Assembly (NCBI GenBank): GCA_004352715.1
Contig: SCFE01000076.1
Span: forward strand, 286,014 to 350,013
DNA: 64,000 nucleotides
Direction of reading: 5' to 3'
Source of the DNA: Hofstenia miamia
Lineage: Eukaryota > Xenacoelomorpha > Acoela
Positions 11,476 through 22,142 of this stretch are shown in pieces. The notes beneath the pieces are model-generated. The model searched no databases. It was not told where the DNA came from and saw nothing but the letters and a program-made list of their open reading frames with translations. Made by a program: the position numbers and the translations under genes. Position 1 is the stretch's first letter. Each line of letters begins with the position of its first letter.

Positions 11476-11990
11476 CAAAAAAATCAGGGAACTCTTGTAA
11501 ACGCTAATATTGGCCATGAGCAACAAGAAGAAAATGGTGACTATTATGGGTTACAGAATTTCTTTATGGAGGGACAAATTTCGCTTATGGCTACAGAGAA
11601 AAAAGATAATTTTAAAACTATTGAACTGAGAACAAGAGCCGGTGATATCCCCTGTTATATAGACTCTTTATCGACTTATAATCTTATTAGCCAAGATTAT
11701 TTTAATAAGAATTTGTCAAGGAAAGTCACCTTAGGCAAATTGGAAACCGATGAATCTATAACAATTGCCAACAGGACTCTGGAAGGCAACCGCTCGAGTA
11801 AATGAATCAGTGGATGAACAAATAACGTTTCGAGTTGTTGATAAATTGTCAGTTAACGCCATTGTTGGCATAGAATTTCTTTCAAGATTTGAAGCAATAC
11901 ATCTTAATTTTTCAGGCAAAGGAAGACCCATTACTTTATCAGCAACAACGCAAACAAAGGATGGAGATCAGCTACTTAAACAATAATTAG
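11437..11990 (+). pseudogene. pol: Ty3 copy 2 aspartic protease region
   Basis: The frames 11437-11805 and 11765-11986 cover the region where the retropepsin-type protease lies. The active-site triad Asp-Ser/Thr-Gly appears here as Asp-Ser-Leu (IPCYIDSLSTYNLIS, about 11650), so the catalytic motif is lost. The downstream part (NAIVGIEFLSRFEAIHLNF) matches the conserved 'G.DFL' and flap end of these proteases after a frame change near 11800. Confidence 0.65.
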
Positions 11991-12011
11991 TAAAAGATTT
12001 TAGACATATTT

Positions 12012-12300
12012 TTGATCTACCGACACATCTACAAGTCAAAACATCAAGAGTTCGTTACAAGTAAAATTAAAGAATGGCGAGAAAACGGACTGACAAGGCC
12101 ATCGTATTCATTCAGACCCAATATTCAAGTTGTTGAATCGAGCGATAAACTCAGATTAGTAATAGATTATCGATCTCTAAATAGCTGTACAGAATTTGAT
12201 TCGTTTCCAATTCCAAACTTGGATGATCAATTGAGAAAGTTATCTGGTTGTTCAGTTTTTGCGAAGATTGACATTGAATAATGTTGCAAACGGTAAACTA
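12012..12300 (+). pseudogene. pol: Ty3 copy 2 reverse transcriptase, 5' part
   Basis: KLRLVIDYRSLN and CSVFAKIDIE (about 12264-12281) are the reverse transcriptase core up to and including the first catalytic Asp, which copy 1 lacks. The frame stops at 12279. Compared with copy 1, the segment between the Asp motif and the insertion point is deleted. The last eight bases (12293-12300) are the target duplication of the hAT element. Confidence 0.8.
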
Positions 12301-14198
12301 CAGGGTTGCCGTTGATATGGAAATTTTGCATTAAATCTACAGACTGTTGCTAACTGATATCAATTCAAATCAACAGTAATTTTTTGTTGATATCAACAAT
12401 ATTACATTATTTGATACAATGTATTCTTTACTTATTTCAACAAAATTCACTAACTTGCGAGCTCATTTGCTTAAACAGGGCACACGACTTCATTAATAAT
12501 TATTAATGCAATCTTGATTGCACTGCAGATTTATATTTTGATAAATATTTATCCTAAATTTTTACATGCTTACATATCCAGTATGTTCATTATTAATAAT
12601 ATTTCAACCATATTTAGTAAGTCAATTCTTAAATTATAGATCTGCTTGAAAGTGTTGCACATTAGTTAATATGAAATTTTTCTACATATGATAGGGCCTA
12701 GCTATACAAAGTGCCAATAAAAATAAATATATTAAAATTATATGTATGCGACCACTGCGTAACAAAAAAAACTATTGCGCTCATTCTGTATGATAATAAA
12801 AAGTACCACTTTGTACACAATTTTTTACAAATCCTACTCTGTACGATAATTGGTGGGAAAAAATTATAACTCCCACTCTGCATCAATTTTTTTTCAAAAC
12901 TAACAAAAACCACTGAAAAACAAACTTAAAAACATATTACACACAAAAAATAAAAGTATCTATGGCTTTAAGTATTTAGCTGCAAAACGAAGCTTGTTGC
13001 AAATTCTTGATAGTCTCTTCTGAAAAATCTTTTCAAACAGTTTAAGAAGCGCCCTCCTATTATTATTCCAGTTACAATTTTTACTAAAAATATTCAAGGC
13101 ATTTATAAATTCGATTCTTTGTTATTCTAATGGGTTTGAAATCCTTCGTTTTGAAGTTTTTGCTATTGAAAGCACACTTTCATACATGGCTGATAGATAG
13201 GAAATGATTGACTGAATATATTCCTTCTTACCGTTTCAATTGTGTGGCCAGTTTGACGAAGGTGTCCTTGCTTTACTTTTTCAGGAATCATTCAATATAT
13301 GACTATCCCAGAACTTCCTTACCGACGTTGAATTAAAATTGAATTTAGAATGTTATATTGTATTGCATTTCTAATCTGGGTTGACATTGTGGTACAAATA
13401 TTTTGGTTTTTATTGCCAAAAATTAGTTCACAATGCACACCATGTGTTTTTTTAAATGAATTTATGAGCATTTTCATTCTTCGAACTTAAAATTTTTTAT
13501 ACCCAGTCTTATGTTTAGTGTTCGCTAATGATTTGCCATTCTTTAGTTCTTCAATATATTTTAAAGTTAAATGCAATTAGTGATGGAGGGCGACAAGTTA
13601 AACTATACTGCAAATAAAAAAAACAAGGCCTTGCAAATGCACATGGTCAATTTTTATAGCATTCTTAAAATGACATCTTTAATTGTTTGCTTAACTACCG
13701 TCATTGCATTTATGGAGGGTATCTTTGACAACATTATATTTTTACTTAAAATTTTTTCACGTGCTGCAGAACGACATACACTCTTATTAATCTAAAACCT
13801 TTTGTCAAAAATACGTTAATAATAGTCATACCATATCACATCCAGCTGATGCATTAATATTTCGCGTCAATGTTTCAATTCAGAATCATCATACCAAATA
13901 TCCATCGCTATTTTGAAACATGTACAAAACGGTAACTAAAATTTTTGAGTGTACAGAATGGGATTATAAAAAATTCATCATTTTATGAAAATTCCGTGGT
14001 TTAGCAAAAATATATGCAATTATCGAAAGTTGCGTTGTTAAAATATTTTAAAATTCTTTCAAGTCGTTTCAAATTTACACGTAAGTCCCACTGTGTACTA
14101 TGAAAAATCGGACCCGACTTCCACTGTGTACGCCTTTTCGCAATTTCCCTTTATCAACATGTTGATATCAATTCAAATCAATATCAACGGCAACCCTG
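12301..14198. mobile_element. hAT element, 1898 bp, nested in Ty3 copy 2
   Basis: The ends are perfect 18-bp inverted repeats (12301-12318 and 14181-14198; CAGGGTTGCCGTTGATAT). GTAAACTA occurs on both sides (12293-12300 and 14199-14206), an exact 8-bp target duplication; copy 1 has this sequence once, at the uninterrupted site. An 8-bp duplication and ends fitting YARNG (CAGGG) define hAT. I see no transposase: interior frames are short and not recognisable, so it is non-autonomous or gutted. The left 420 bp is shared with 27989-28435. The middle shares a block with 26941-27137. Confidence 0.93.
12745..12985. repeat. Motif-rich block inside the hAT element
   Basis: Variants of CCACTSTGTACG recur at about 12752, 12781, 12805, 12832 and 12871, and again near the far end at about 14087 and 14120. 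The part 12790-12985 matches 26941-27137 closely, outside any hAT element there. Clustered short motifs near element ends are often transposase binding sites, so this may be a second element nested in the hAT copy. That is inference. Confidence 0.5.
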
Positions 14199-14206
14199 GT
14201 AAACTA

Positions 14207-14579
14207 TGGGAGCCTTTAAGAGTAATTGAAGGTCTCAAAAATGTAATGGCTCAAGCGGCGAGAATCGGTAGATGACGTTCTGATTGGAGCTAAGAATTCG
14301 AAAGAACTTGAGGGGATATTAAGAAGAATTTTAACCAACATCGCAGACAGGGGACTTACGTTGCGACAAGATAAGTGTGCTTTCTTTGAAAGGAAAGTTT
14401 TATTCTTGAGACATACCATTGAAAATGGGGCTGTATCGGCAGATCCTAAACGAATTCAACCTATCATCCAGTTTCAAACGCCAAAAGGAATTGCCGCATT
14501 GCAAAGATTTCTGGGAATGATTGGGTGGCATCGAGAATACATACACAATTTTGCTTCTACCAGTTTGCCACTACAGTAG
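14207..14579 (+). pseudogene. pol: Ty3 copy 2 reverse transcriptase, 3' part
   Basis: Sequence resumes after the hAT insertion with IEGLKNVMAQAARIG. A 42-bp deletion compared with copy 1, between two GGT triplets at about 14269, then brings VDDVLIGAKNSKEL into another frame. The segment 14361-14579 (RQDKCAFFERKV; LQRFLGMIGWHREYI) is the thumb/connection region. It stops at 14577. Confidence 0.75.
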
Positions 14580-14609
14580 TTCAAAGAGGATCATTACAAA
14601 CATGGAACG

Positions 14610-15118
14610 ATGAACATGATCTTTCATTTAAAAAAGGAAGAGCTTGGTCTTTCTGCGTTAACGCTTCCAAACCCAAATGAACCAATAACCCTATCTACTG
14701 ATGCGTCCATCTCCACGATATCAGCTGTACTATATCAAAACAAGAAGCCATTGTATTTTGCAAGTCGCAAGCTCAGGCAATATGAAGAGAATCTTCATAT
14801 TAATGAAAAGGAGGCACTGGCCGTGGTGTTTGCAGAAGAAAAAATGAAAAAATTTCTACTAGGTCGGCAATTTACGTTGATAATGGACAGCGCTGCTCTC
14901 TTTTCTTCAAGACCATGAAACCATCACCCAAATTGCTACGTTGGAGACTGGCATTAGAAGAGTGCGACTTTGACGTCAAATTGATTAAAAGCAAAGAAAA
15001 TGTTGTAGCAGATGCCTTATCGCGGGAGAGTTGCTTAATTAGCAAAGATTATGGAGCAACATGGAAGCATAACTTACTGGAGACAATACACGGAATCATA
15101 TTGGAAAAACTGCAATGA
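14610..15118 (+). pseudogene. pol: Ty3 copy 2 RNase H
   Basis: STDASISTISAVL carries the first catalytic Asp (TDAS, about 14698). YFASRKLRQYEEN and NEKEALAVVFAEEKM carry the Glu, and FTLIMDSAAL the next Asp. A shift near 14910 moves to the frame 14915-15118, where VVADALSRE marks the conserved end of gypsy RNase H. It is better preserved than in copy 1. Confidence 0.8.
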
Positions 15119-15483
15119 AAGCAATTATTCAGCAGGACAAACTGTATTGGCCAGGTTGCAATAGAGATATCGACAATTTTGTAGATAACTGTGAAACATG
15201 TTGCTGGATCATGCCTCAACGGGCCAAACCATCATACAGGATTTTGCCAAAGGTTTTACGACCGGGACAGTTGGTCTGTATTGATTTTGTTGGACCGCTG
15301 CCAACAACACCAAATGAAAACAGTTATCTTTTGAATTTGTCGAAGCTGCATCACAGTTTGCAGAAGTGTACTGCATCAAAAACATTACCACTGATACGTT
15401 GTGCAAATGTTTTCAAGATTACGTGGCACGCTAAGTACTTGAATGTGAGCATTTTGCCAATGAATGCAAGAGAATGGGAGTAA
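15112..15483 (+). pseudogene. pol: Ty3 copy 2 integrase core
   Basis: DKLYWPGCNRDI, NCETC and VCIDFVGPLP are present as in copy 1. A one-base loss near 15337 shifts the frame, so the second Asp region is lost from the main frame. The first DDE Asp (about 15282) is intact. Confidence 0.75.
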
Positions 15484-15676
15484 AAAAACACAAGGACGAC
15501 GAGTTACCACCCAAAAGGCAATGGCCTCTGTGAAACAAAACGCGGTGTACGAAGCTTCTGTCAGTTCAACATGAATCTGGTAGCTCTACGGGAAGCTGGG
15601 ACACCCATACTACGAGAACCATGGGAGATTATCGTCATACTGTGCATTCGGCAACGGGCTTTAGGCCACATTTTTA

Positions 15677-16085
15677 ATGTTTACTAGAGCAACTTTGAAG
15701 GACTTGAAAAGAGCCCAAGAAAATTCAATAAAATCGGCTCAAAGAAATATATATCAATCGAAGTCACCCACAACTTGGCAGCATGCTGCCGGGGATAGAC
15801 TCATTATACGGTGTCCTACGTATACTCAAAAAGGGCATGTTCCAGACCACGGCGAAGGAAGTTGCAGTGGTTGACGGAGAAACAGTTGCTGTAAATAGAC
15901 TATCAAGATTGCCAACTCATCAACATAAAGAGGAAGGGAACACGGTTGCAATTAATCCTCCCGAATCTCATAACGCACACTCTACAATTGCTGACGAAAA
16001 CTTGGCGTCAGAGGCTACACGACCCCAAAGGAACCGCAGACAAAGACAGATTTTCCAAGCTGGCTTTCCCTATTTTCCGGGGTGA
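15677..16085 (+). pseudogene. pol: Ty3 copy 2 integrase tail
   Basis: Two overlapping frames (15677-15874 and 15783-16085) cover the C-terminal end of Pol, including VNRLSRLPTHQHKEEG, nearly identical to copy 1. About 30 bp present in copy 1 are missing around 15860. The coding region ends just before LTR 3. Confidence 0.6.
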
Positions 16086-16087
16086 TG

Positions 16088-16235
16088 TGTAGATTTACTT
16101 AATTAATTATTGTGTAACAATGTTGACACACAACTAGACGATACTAGTAAGCGCGGTGCTAACAGATATTTAAATGGATGTGCCGTTTTTAATATATGAT
16201 TCACGTGTTTTATTATAAGCTTTCGAAGTATAACA
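16088..16235 (+). repeat. Ty3/gypsy LTR 3
   Basis: 148 bp, beginning TGTAGATTT and ending ATAACA, very similar to the two LTRs upstream. The preceding CCGGGGTGATG is probably what remains of the polypurine tract region. Confidence 0.88.
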
Positions 16236-18260
16236 TTAAGTGACAGTAAGTCCTTTTAGGAGGAGAAATCCTTTTTTATCACCCCAATCAAAAAATATTT
16301 TACTAGCCTCCTATAAGTAAATTTGGAAATTATGAGCCATAGACATACATCAATTAACATGATTGAAAAAAATGTTAAATTTCTACTAAAGCGTTTTGCT
16401 GTGGCTGACCTAATTGAAATGTTTCATACTTCACGAAAATTCCGAATTTAAAAAAGATTGAAATTCCCTTCATACTTAATGTTTATGTAATAATTAAATG
16501 GTTTCGAACCCATCGTAGCAGTAGCGCACTCAGAGAGGAGGTCATAGCCCCCTCCAATGAACACCAAATAGAATTAGTTTATTCAAGGACTTTTATTAAT
16601 AGCATGATATATGTTTTTTGTAATTATAAATCTGTAGTAGGCTACATTGTGTCTACAATAATTAATATAAATTTTCCACTCTCCAGGAGTTAAGCACAAG
16701 TGGCATTTTTTATTGAAAAAAAGTTAATATTGGCATGTACTTCGGTAACAAAAATTATCTTCATCACAAATATTTACCAAAACAAGGAAAAACTCTTACC
16801 CATAGAATTGCAAAATCCCCAGGATTTCCAAATTTAATACATTTTTTGAAAATATGGACAAAATGGTTTGTAACTCTAGAGATACTATAGCACGTTTGGT
16901 GTTAATTTTATCATCATAAATTAGGTCTATAAATCATTATTATTTAATTTATCAAATCAAGATCGCATATTGAAACATTAGGTAGAATTTTAATCTTGGG
17001 AGGGGAAAGCACATATTTAAGGCTGCAAATATATTTTAGGGGTTTTGCGCGGTAACTTTTGTGAAATTGAAAGTGTAGAAGACTTTAATCGTTTGCTAAC
17101 AAATAAAGCTTCCTCAAGATTATGATTTTAAAATTCTAATAGCAATACGAACTGTTTATTGCTTATTTGATTTAAAATTCCAGTACTAGTTTCACCATCC
17201 ACGAAAATTTTGTAGAATACATAATTGTTCTAATATAGCTTAAAAAGAGTATAGATAAAATAAGAACATGTCCCTGATCTGAACATCAAACTTACAATAG
17301 TCGGCTTTGAAAACTTTCATTGGCTTGTCCGAGTATAACCGAAATGATAATAGAGAAAGATAAACGATAAAGACAATTTCAAATATTATTTGATAATATC
17401 ACTATAAAACTTCAATAAAAAATAATTTGGAAATTATTGCTTTGTACCATTATTGTATCAATGGAAGGGTTATCCTTGTATAACATGTATTTGCGATTTT
17501 TAAAATTAAATAATGCAATTTTTCAAAGGGAAGTTTGTTGTGCTGCAATAATTATTTTAATATGATGTGTGTAAGATTATTTGGGGCGAAAGCATCCATT
17601 TGCACCCCTGAATGAATACAGAGACCGAACGCACCTCCTTCTCCAATGATTTCGATGAATCATAAACAACTTAAACTTAAACGATGCCAATTCCCAAGAA
17701 ACGTCTTTTCAAATTAACAATGTTTTTATCAACTATCAATATTGTTTTCGCATTTGCTTATTTGAATTGTACATACTGGTTGGTCTGGTCATGTTCGTAG
17801 AGAATAAAATGATAACACCCTGTAAATCATTGCAAAATTTGAATTTTTATCCCCCTCTAATCCTGGGCACACTACTGTATGAAAGTAAAAACGAAATTAA
17901 ATTGTTTCTTTATATGTGGTCAGAGGGCGCGGAATATCAATGTAACAGTGTGTTTCGCGCACGAAAATGTTGGATATCAATATTAGTTTTTAAGATGCAA
18001 GCATTTAAATTTATAGTGTATTTCAAGAACTATAAAATATTTTATGGAATGCTGGTAGGTATACGGTTAAGAGTGAAATCATTATAAATAGTGATTGACT
18101 GTGAAAAGATTAAAATATTTGCTTTGTTATCTCATGAATTAATTTGTGTAATCAATTAGATTTTAATAAATTGTATCATTTCTGTTTTGATATGCGAATT
18201 ACCGCAAATCAAGGCTTCGTTATGTAGATCTTATAAAATCTAAATTTGCTTAATTTTCAT
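16236..18260. other. Non-coding AT-rich stretch
   Basis: No gene is supported. A GC-richer patch at 16500-16560 ('gtagcagtagcgcactc', then 'catagccccctcc') looks like one end of an old MITE, but I found no partner end. A 106-codon frame at 17767-18087 has no recognisable motif and AT-driven composition. Confidence 0.5.
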
Positions 18261-18268
18261 ATCGCAAG

Positions 18269-18848
18269 TAGTGGTTTGCGAGCCGTGGTTTTTATCGGAC
18301 CGAGCTCGCCCGTGCCCCTTTAAATTTTATGGCATGCCCGCAGGCTGCCCGTTTACATGTTAGGCCACCCGCGTGAACGTCCCGTTCTTTTTAATAGCGG
18401 TGTAATTCCTTTACATTACATACATTTATACATTAGTCTATATGTAAAATGTAATAGTGGAGTTATAGTCCATGTTACTACCAATAAAGCATAATTCAAA
18501 CAAAAAAAGTATGTTCAGATATAGAATTTTAAGCCTGCCCACCCGTTTGATTGCGGCTCNNNNNNNNNNNNNNNNNNNNNNNNNNNNNNNNNNNNNNNNN
18601 NNNNNNNNNNNNNNNNNNNNNNNNNNNNNNNNNNNNNNNNNNNNNNNNNNNNNNNNNNNNNNNNNNNNNNNNNNNNNNNNNNNNNNNNNNNNNNNNNNNN
18701 NNNNNNNNNNNNNNNNNNNNNNNNNNNNNNNNNNNNNNNNNNNNNNNNNNNNNNNNNNNNNNNNNNNNNCACCCGTTTGATTGCGGCTCGTCGGCAGGCC
18801 GCAGGCTAAGGGCTGTCCGTGGGCGCAGGGCCTGCCCGCAAACATCGA
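18269..18848. mobile_element. hAT-type MITE with internal gap
   Basis: ATCGCAAG lies on both sides (18261-18268 and 18849-18856), an exact 8-bp target duplication. The ends are imperfect inverted repeats sharing GTTTGCG (TAGTGGTTTGCGAGCC on the left; reverse complement of the right TCGATGTTTGCGGGCA). The interior is strikingly GC-rich for this genome, with repeated GCCCG words. A gap of 210 N (18560-18769) lies inside, with a 20-bp direct repeat of its flanks (18540-18559 and 18770-18789). No coding capacity. Confidence 0.75.
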
Positions 18849-18856
18849 ATCGCAAG

Positions 18857-20027
18857 GTCTCATCATTTAAAATTGAGCTATAAAAACAACACGATAAATA
18901 CAAAAAGATATAACAGTATTTGAGTCACCGTTATGTAAGAAATTGCAATCTAAACTTATTTAGATAATATAGGACATTTTCCACCAGAGGAAGCAAAATT
19001 GAAATTCCTGAGAATAGGGACCTGCTGCCTTTAATATGATTGGAAGAATATATAGCTTCACGTGAGATGTCAAGATTTTGAATAAATTAGTTAGGCCTTA
19101 CAAAAATATACTTTACCCAAGGAGACCGTATCAAAATTGGTGAAGGACGTGACAAAGCATTTCCGGATGTACTCCTAAAACGATAATGAACTGACACGTA
19201 AAGGTATATGGGACATGACTGGCAAACTGGATGCTTAATACTATTGCACGATCAAATTTGCTCATTTACTAATTTGGTTAACTTATCATGGATTTCCAAG
19301 CTTCCCCTTCCGCGACACCTCACTGATGCTTTTTACCAAAGTAGCTCTGGCTTTTCATGAAATAATCTTATTTTTTCTTTTTCTTAAGTTCATCATAGTC
19401 TGAACCAGAGACCTGCTGAATAATAAAAAATCAGACGAACAATATACTTGAGTGCATAAATACGTGCCTATAAATTAATGAGTCACGTCTATGACGCCTG
19501 TAGTATGGTGGAGTGAAAAATATCTTGTCATCGTTATACGTCTTAAAAGTTGTATTTTGACTTTATTAGCATCTGGTGTAACACGAGTGTAATATTAAAT
19601 GATTTAGAAGTCCCAACATTAAGTAGAATATTTAACTGATAAGATGTCATAGTGCACAACGTTCCTATTCTGGGATCTCAAGAAGAATCATTTGCCATTG
19701 AGACTGATCCCAAATAGACTGCAACAAGATGACATTAACTATTCTAAAAATACTTATAAATAAACTAGATTATTCTATTGACTGTATTTTTATTTTTGGG
19801 AAAGTACAATATTTTTGAAAAAATCTAAATACTTTTTGATAGTTTTATTCTGGACAGCATGGTCACGATACTGCAGTCAGCACACAGTGTTTTTGGGCAG
19901 CCGTGTAATATTCCTGACAACATGCTCTCAACAAAAGCAGATGTGCTTCGGATGGACCGGACTGGTTTAACCCGTTGTAGGCTGGTCGGATTAACCGTAC
20001 CGAATCCAGTCCTATATATATATATAC
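18857..20027. other. Non-coding; GC-richer patch before the gap
   Basis: No gene is supported. From about 19850 to 20010 the composition rises towards 50% GC and frames are open on both strands up to the gap; a repeat or an exon are both possible. I recognise nothing in them. Confidence 0.4.
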
Positions 20028-21027
20028 NNNNNNNNNNNNNNNNNNNNNNNNNNNNNNNNNNNNNNNNNNNNNNNNNNNNNNNNNNNNNNNNNNNNNNNNN
20101 NNNNNNNNNNNNNNNNNNNNNNNNNNNNNNNNNNNNNNNNNNNNNNNNNNNNNNNNNNNNNNNNNNNNNNNNNNNNNNNNNNNNNNNNNNNNNNNNNNNN
20201 NNNNNNNNNNNNNNNNNNNNNNNNNNNNNNNNNNNNNNNNNNNNNNNNNNNNNNNNNNNNNNNNNNNNNNNNNNNNNNNNNNNNNNNNNNNNNNNNNNNN
20301 NNNNNNNNNNNNNNNNNNNNNNNNNNNNNNNNNNNNNNNNNNNNNNNNNNNNNNNNNNNNNNNNNNNNNNNNNNNNNNNNNNNNNNNNNNNNNNNNNNNN
20401 NNNNNNNNNNNNNNNNNNNNNNNNNNNNNNNNNNNNNNNNNNNNNNNNNNNNNNNNNNNNNNNNNNNNNNNNNNNNNNNNNNNNNNNNNNNNNNNNNNNN
20501 NNNNNNNNNNNNNNNNNNNNNNNNNNNNNNNNNNNNNNNNNNNNNNNNNNNNNNNNNNNNNNNNNNNNNNNNNNNNNNNNNNNNNNNNNNNNNNNNNNNN
20601 NNNNNNNNNNNNNNNNNNNNNNNNNNNNNNNNNNNNNNNNNNNNNNNNNNNNNNNNNNNNNNNNNNNNNNNNNNNNNNNNNNNNNNNNNNNNNNNNNNNN
20701 NNNNNNNNNNNNNNNNNNNNNNNNNNNNNNNNNNNNNNNNNNNNNNNNNNNNNNNNNNNNNNNNNNNNNNNNNNNNNNNNNNNNNNNNNNNNNNNNNNNN
20801 NNNNNNNNNNNNNNNNNNNNNNNNNNNNNNNNNNNNNNNNNNNNNNNNNNNNNNNNNNNNNNNNNNNNNNNNNNNNNNNNNNNNNNNNNNNNNNNNNNNN
20901 NNNNNNNNNNNNNNNNNNNNNNNNNNNNNNNNNNNNNNNNNNNNNNNNNNNNNNNNNNNNNNNNNNNNNNNNNNNNNNNNNNNNNNNNNNNNNNNNNNNN
21001 NNNNNNNNNNNNNNNNNNNNNNNNNNN
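20028..21027. other. Assembly gap, 1000 N
   Basis: Exactly 1000 N, probably a nominal gap size. It begins after a short (TA)n run. Long frames that appear to cross it are artefacts. Confidence 0.99.
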
Positions 21028-21302
21028 TTGTGGCATATATCTTATTACATCAAAATAATTAAGAATTTTCTGAAGTTGATCCTCAGAGTGGATCACATTT
21101 ATTTTGAATTCCATAAAATCAATCATGTTGTTTTTTTGTTTTGTAAAATTTTAGAGCTCATCTGAATTTACTTGCTTTCTTTGAAGGAGTAATTCACTCA
21201 ATTCTTTATTCATGCCGTTCAGTGGATTAATAAATTTTGTGTAAATTTGATCACTATCGTAATTAATTACATTGTTTAGTTGGTTGTTCTCTTCAGTTAT
21301 TT
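21028..21302 (-). pseudogene. Coiled-coil coding fragment, one in-frame stop
   Basis: Reading the minus strand, one frame is open for about 90 codons except for a single TAA near 21153. It has a convincing protein-like composition: NPLNGMNKELSELLLQRKQV upstream of the stop and INVIHSEDQLQKILNYFDVI downstream. The heptad-like Leu/Ile/charged pattern fits the helical region that follows B-boxes in TRIM-like proteins, and this genome has such a gene at 4099-5631. Family assignment is a guess. It runs into the 1000-N gap, so the rest may lie there. Confidence 0.45.
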
Positions 21303-21325
21303 AGAGATGGCGCAAAATGTATTAA

Positions 21326-21334
<9 letters not shown>

Positions 21335-21373
<39 letters not shown>
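21335..21373. repeat. (TA)n microsatellite
   Basis: A run of TA repeats directly left of a Tc1 element, whose TA target duplication probably sits inside the run. Confidence 0.95.
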
Positions 21374-21376
<3 letters not shown>

Positions 21377-21378
<2 letters not shown>

Positions 21379-22034
21379 GTACTGGCCAAAAGTTTGTGAA
21401 CACTTTCCAAATTTAGAAATTTTTTTATTGTACACTAAAAAACGCAATGTAGAAACAATATAATAACACAATGTAGAAACAATATGATAATACCGTGTAG
21501 AAAGTAAATATTTAATTCAGAAAAATTCACTAATATTTTCTATGTCCGCCATTATTGGCCAAACACGCAGCAATGCGATTTGACATTGACTCGACCAGCT
21601 TTCTACAATAATCAACAGTAATCTCTGTGCACCATACCACTTTAATTTGCTCCTTCAGATCGTTGAATGATGTGCATTGGTGCTTCCTCAGACAGTTTTT
21701 AATTTGATGCCAGCAATTTTCTATGATGTTGAGGCCCATTCTAACAGCTATAGCGCAATAATTGTACCTCTCCTCATACAAGATATGAATTTGAGCATGC
21801 TTTGTTGGTGAAATTTCACTACCAATTATCATATTTCAAACAATAATGATAGTGCTTTTTCAGTGAAAATGTATTGTGTGTAAATCTAAAGTTGCAATAA
21901 TGTGATTGGCCAAAAGAATCTGTTGTAAATTCTAAGAAAAAATTGTAAATTCCAGGAATTTTACGAAGTTTCCAGGAAATAGCATAAAATACGCTTTAGA
22001 CAGGTTACTGTTCCCAAACTTTTGGCCAGTACTG
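21377..22034 (-). mobile_element. Tc1 element, internally deleted, 658 bp
   Basis: The ends are inverted repeats of about 26 bp with one mismatch (CAGTACTGGCCAAAAGTTTG at 21377; its complement ends at 22034). TA dinucleotides flank both sides (21375-21376 and 22035-22036), the Tc1/mariner target site. It inserted into, or was later flanked by, (TA)n repeats. A full Tc1 element is about 1.3-1.6 kb, so roughly half is missing. Confidence 0.92.
21530..21832 (-). pseudogene. Tc1 transposase, N and C termini fused
   Basis: The 100-residue frame joins the first helix-turn-helix part (EISPTKHAQIHILYEE; YNYCAIAVRMG) directly to the C-terminal end of a Tc1 transposase (LNIIENCWHQIK, TSFNDLKEQI, YCRKLVESMSNRI). 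NxIENxW is the conserved motif around the last catalytic residue of Tc1 transposases. The second DNA-binding domain and the first two catalytic Asp residues are deleted in frame. It cannot catalyse transposition but might still bind ends or other subunits. Confidence 0.85.
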
Positions 22035-22035
22035 T

Positions 22036-22109
22036 ATATATACATATATATATATATANNNNNNNNNNNNNNATTCGTAATGGAGTTGACAGAGAATTTA
22101 AAAAAATGC

Positions 22110-22141
<32 letters not shown>
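22036..22141. repeat. (TA)n runs around a 14-N gap
   Basis: TA repeats at 22037-22058 and 22113-22140, with 14 N at 22059-22072. The repeat probably caused the gap. Confidence 0.9.

Positions 22142-22142
<1 letters not shown>

Larger units (their letters stand above)
10516..16235 (+). mobile_element. Ty3/gypsy retrotransposon, copy 2, split by hAT
   Basis: The second copy begins in the shared LTR (10516-10664) and ends in LTR 3 (16088-16235). It keeps parts absent from copy 1 (zinc knuckles and protease region) but has lost part of reverse transcriptase and is interrupted by a 1898-bp hAT element (12301-14198). Removing that insertion gives about 3.8 kb. Multiple stops and shifts make it inactive. 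No target duplication flanks the whole array: bases before 7179 and after 16235 differ, as expected if recombination or decay altered the ends. Confidence 0.9.

Noticed and set aside
16490-16530. tRNA-like B-box word ('ggtttcgaaccc')
   Set aside because: No matching A box or cloverleaf stems around it.
16500-16560. 'gtagcagtagcgcactc' patch as a MITE end
   Set aside because: No inverted partner or target duplication was found nearby.
17767-18087. 106-codon plus-strand frame
   Set aside because: No domain, signal or splice context; composition follows the AT-rich background.
18438-21126. Long frames on both strands through 18438-18903 and 19825-21126
   Set aside because: They consist mostly of N and exist only because gaps hold no stop codons.
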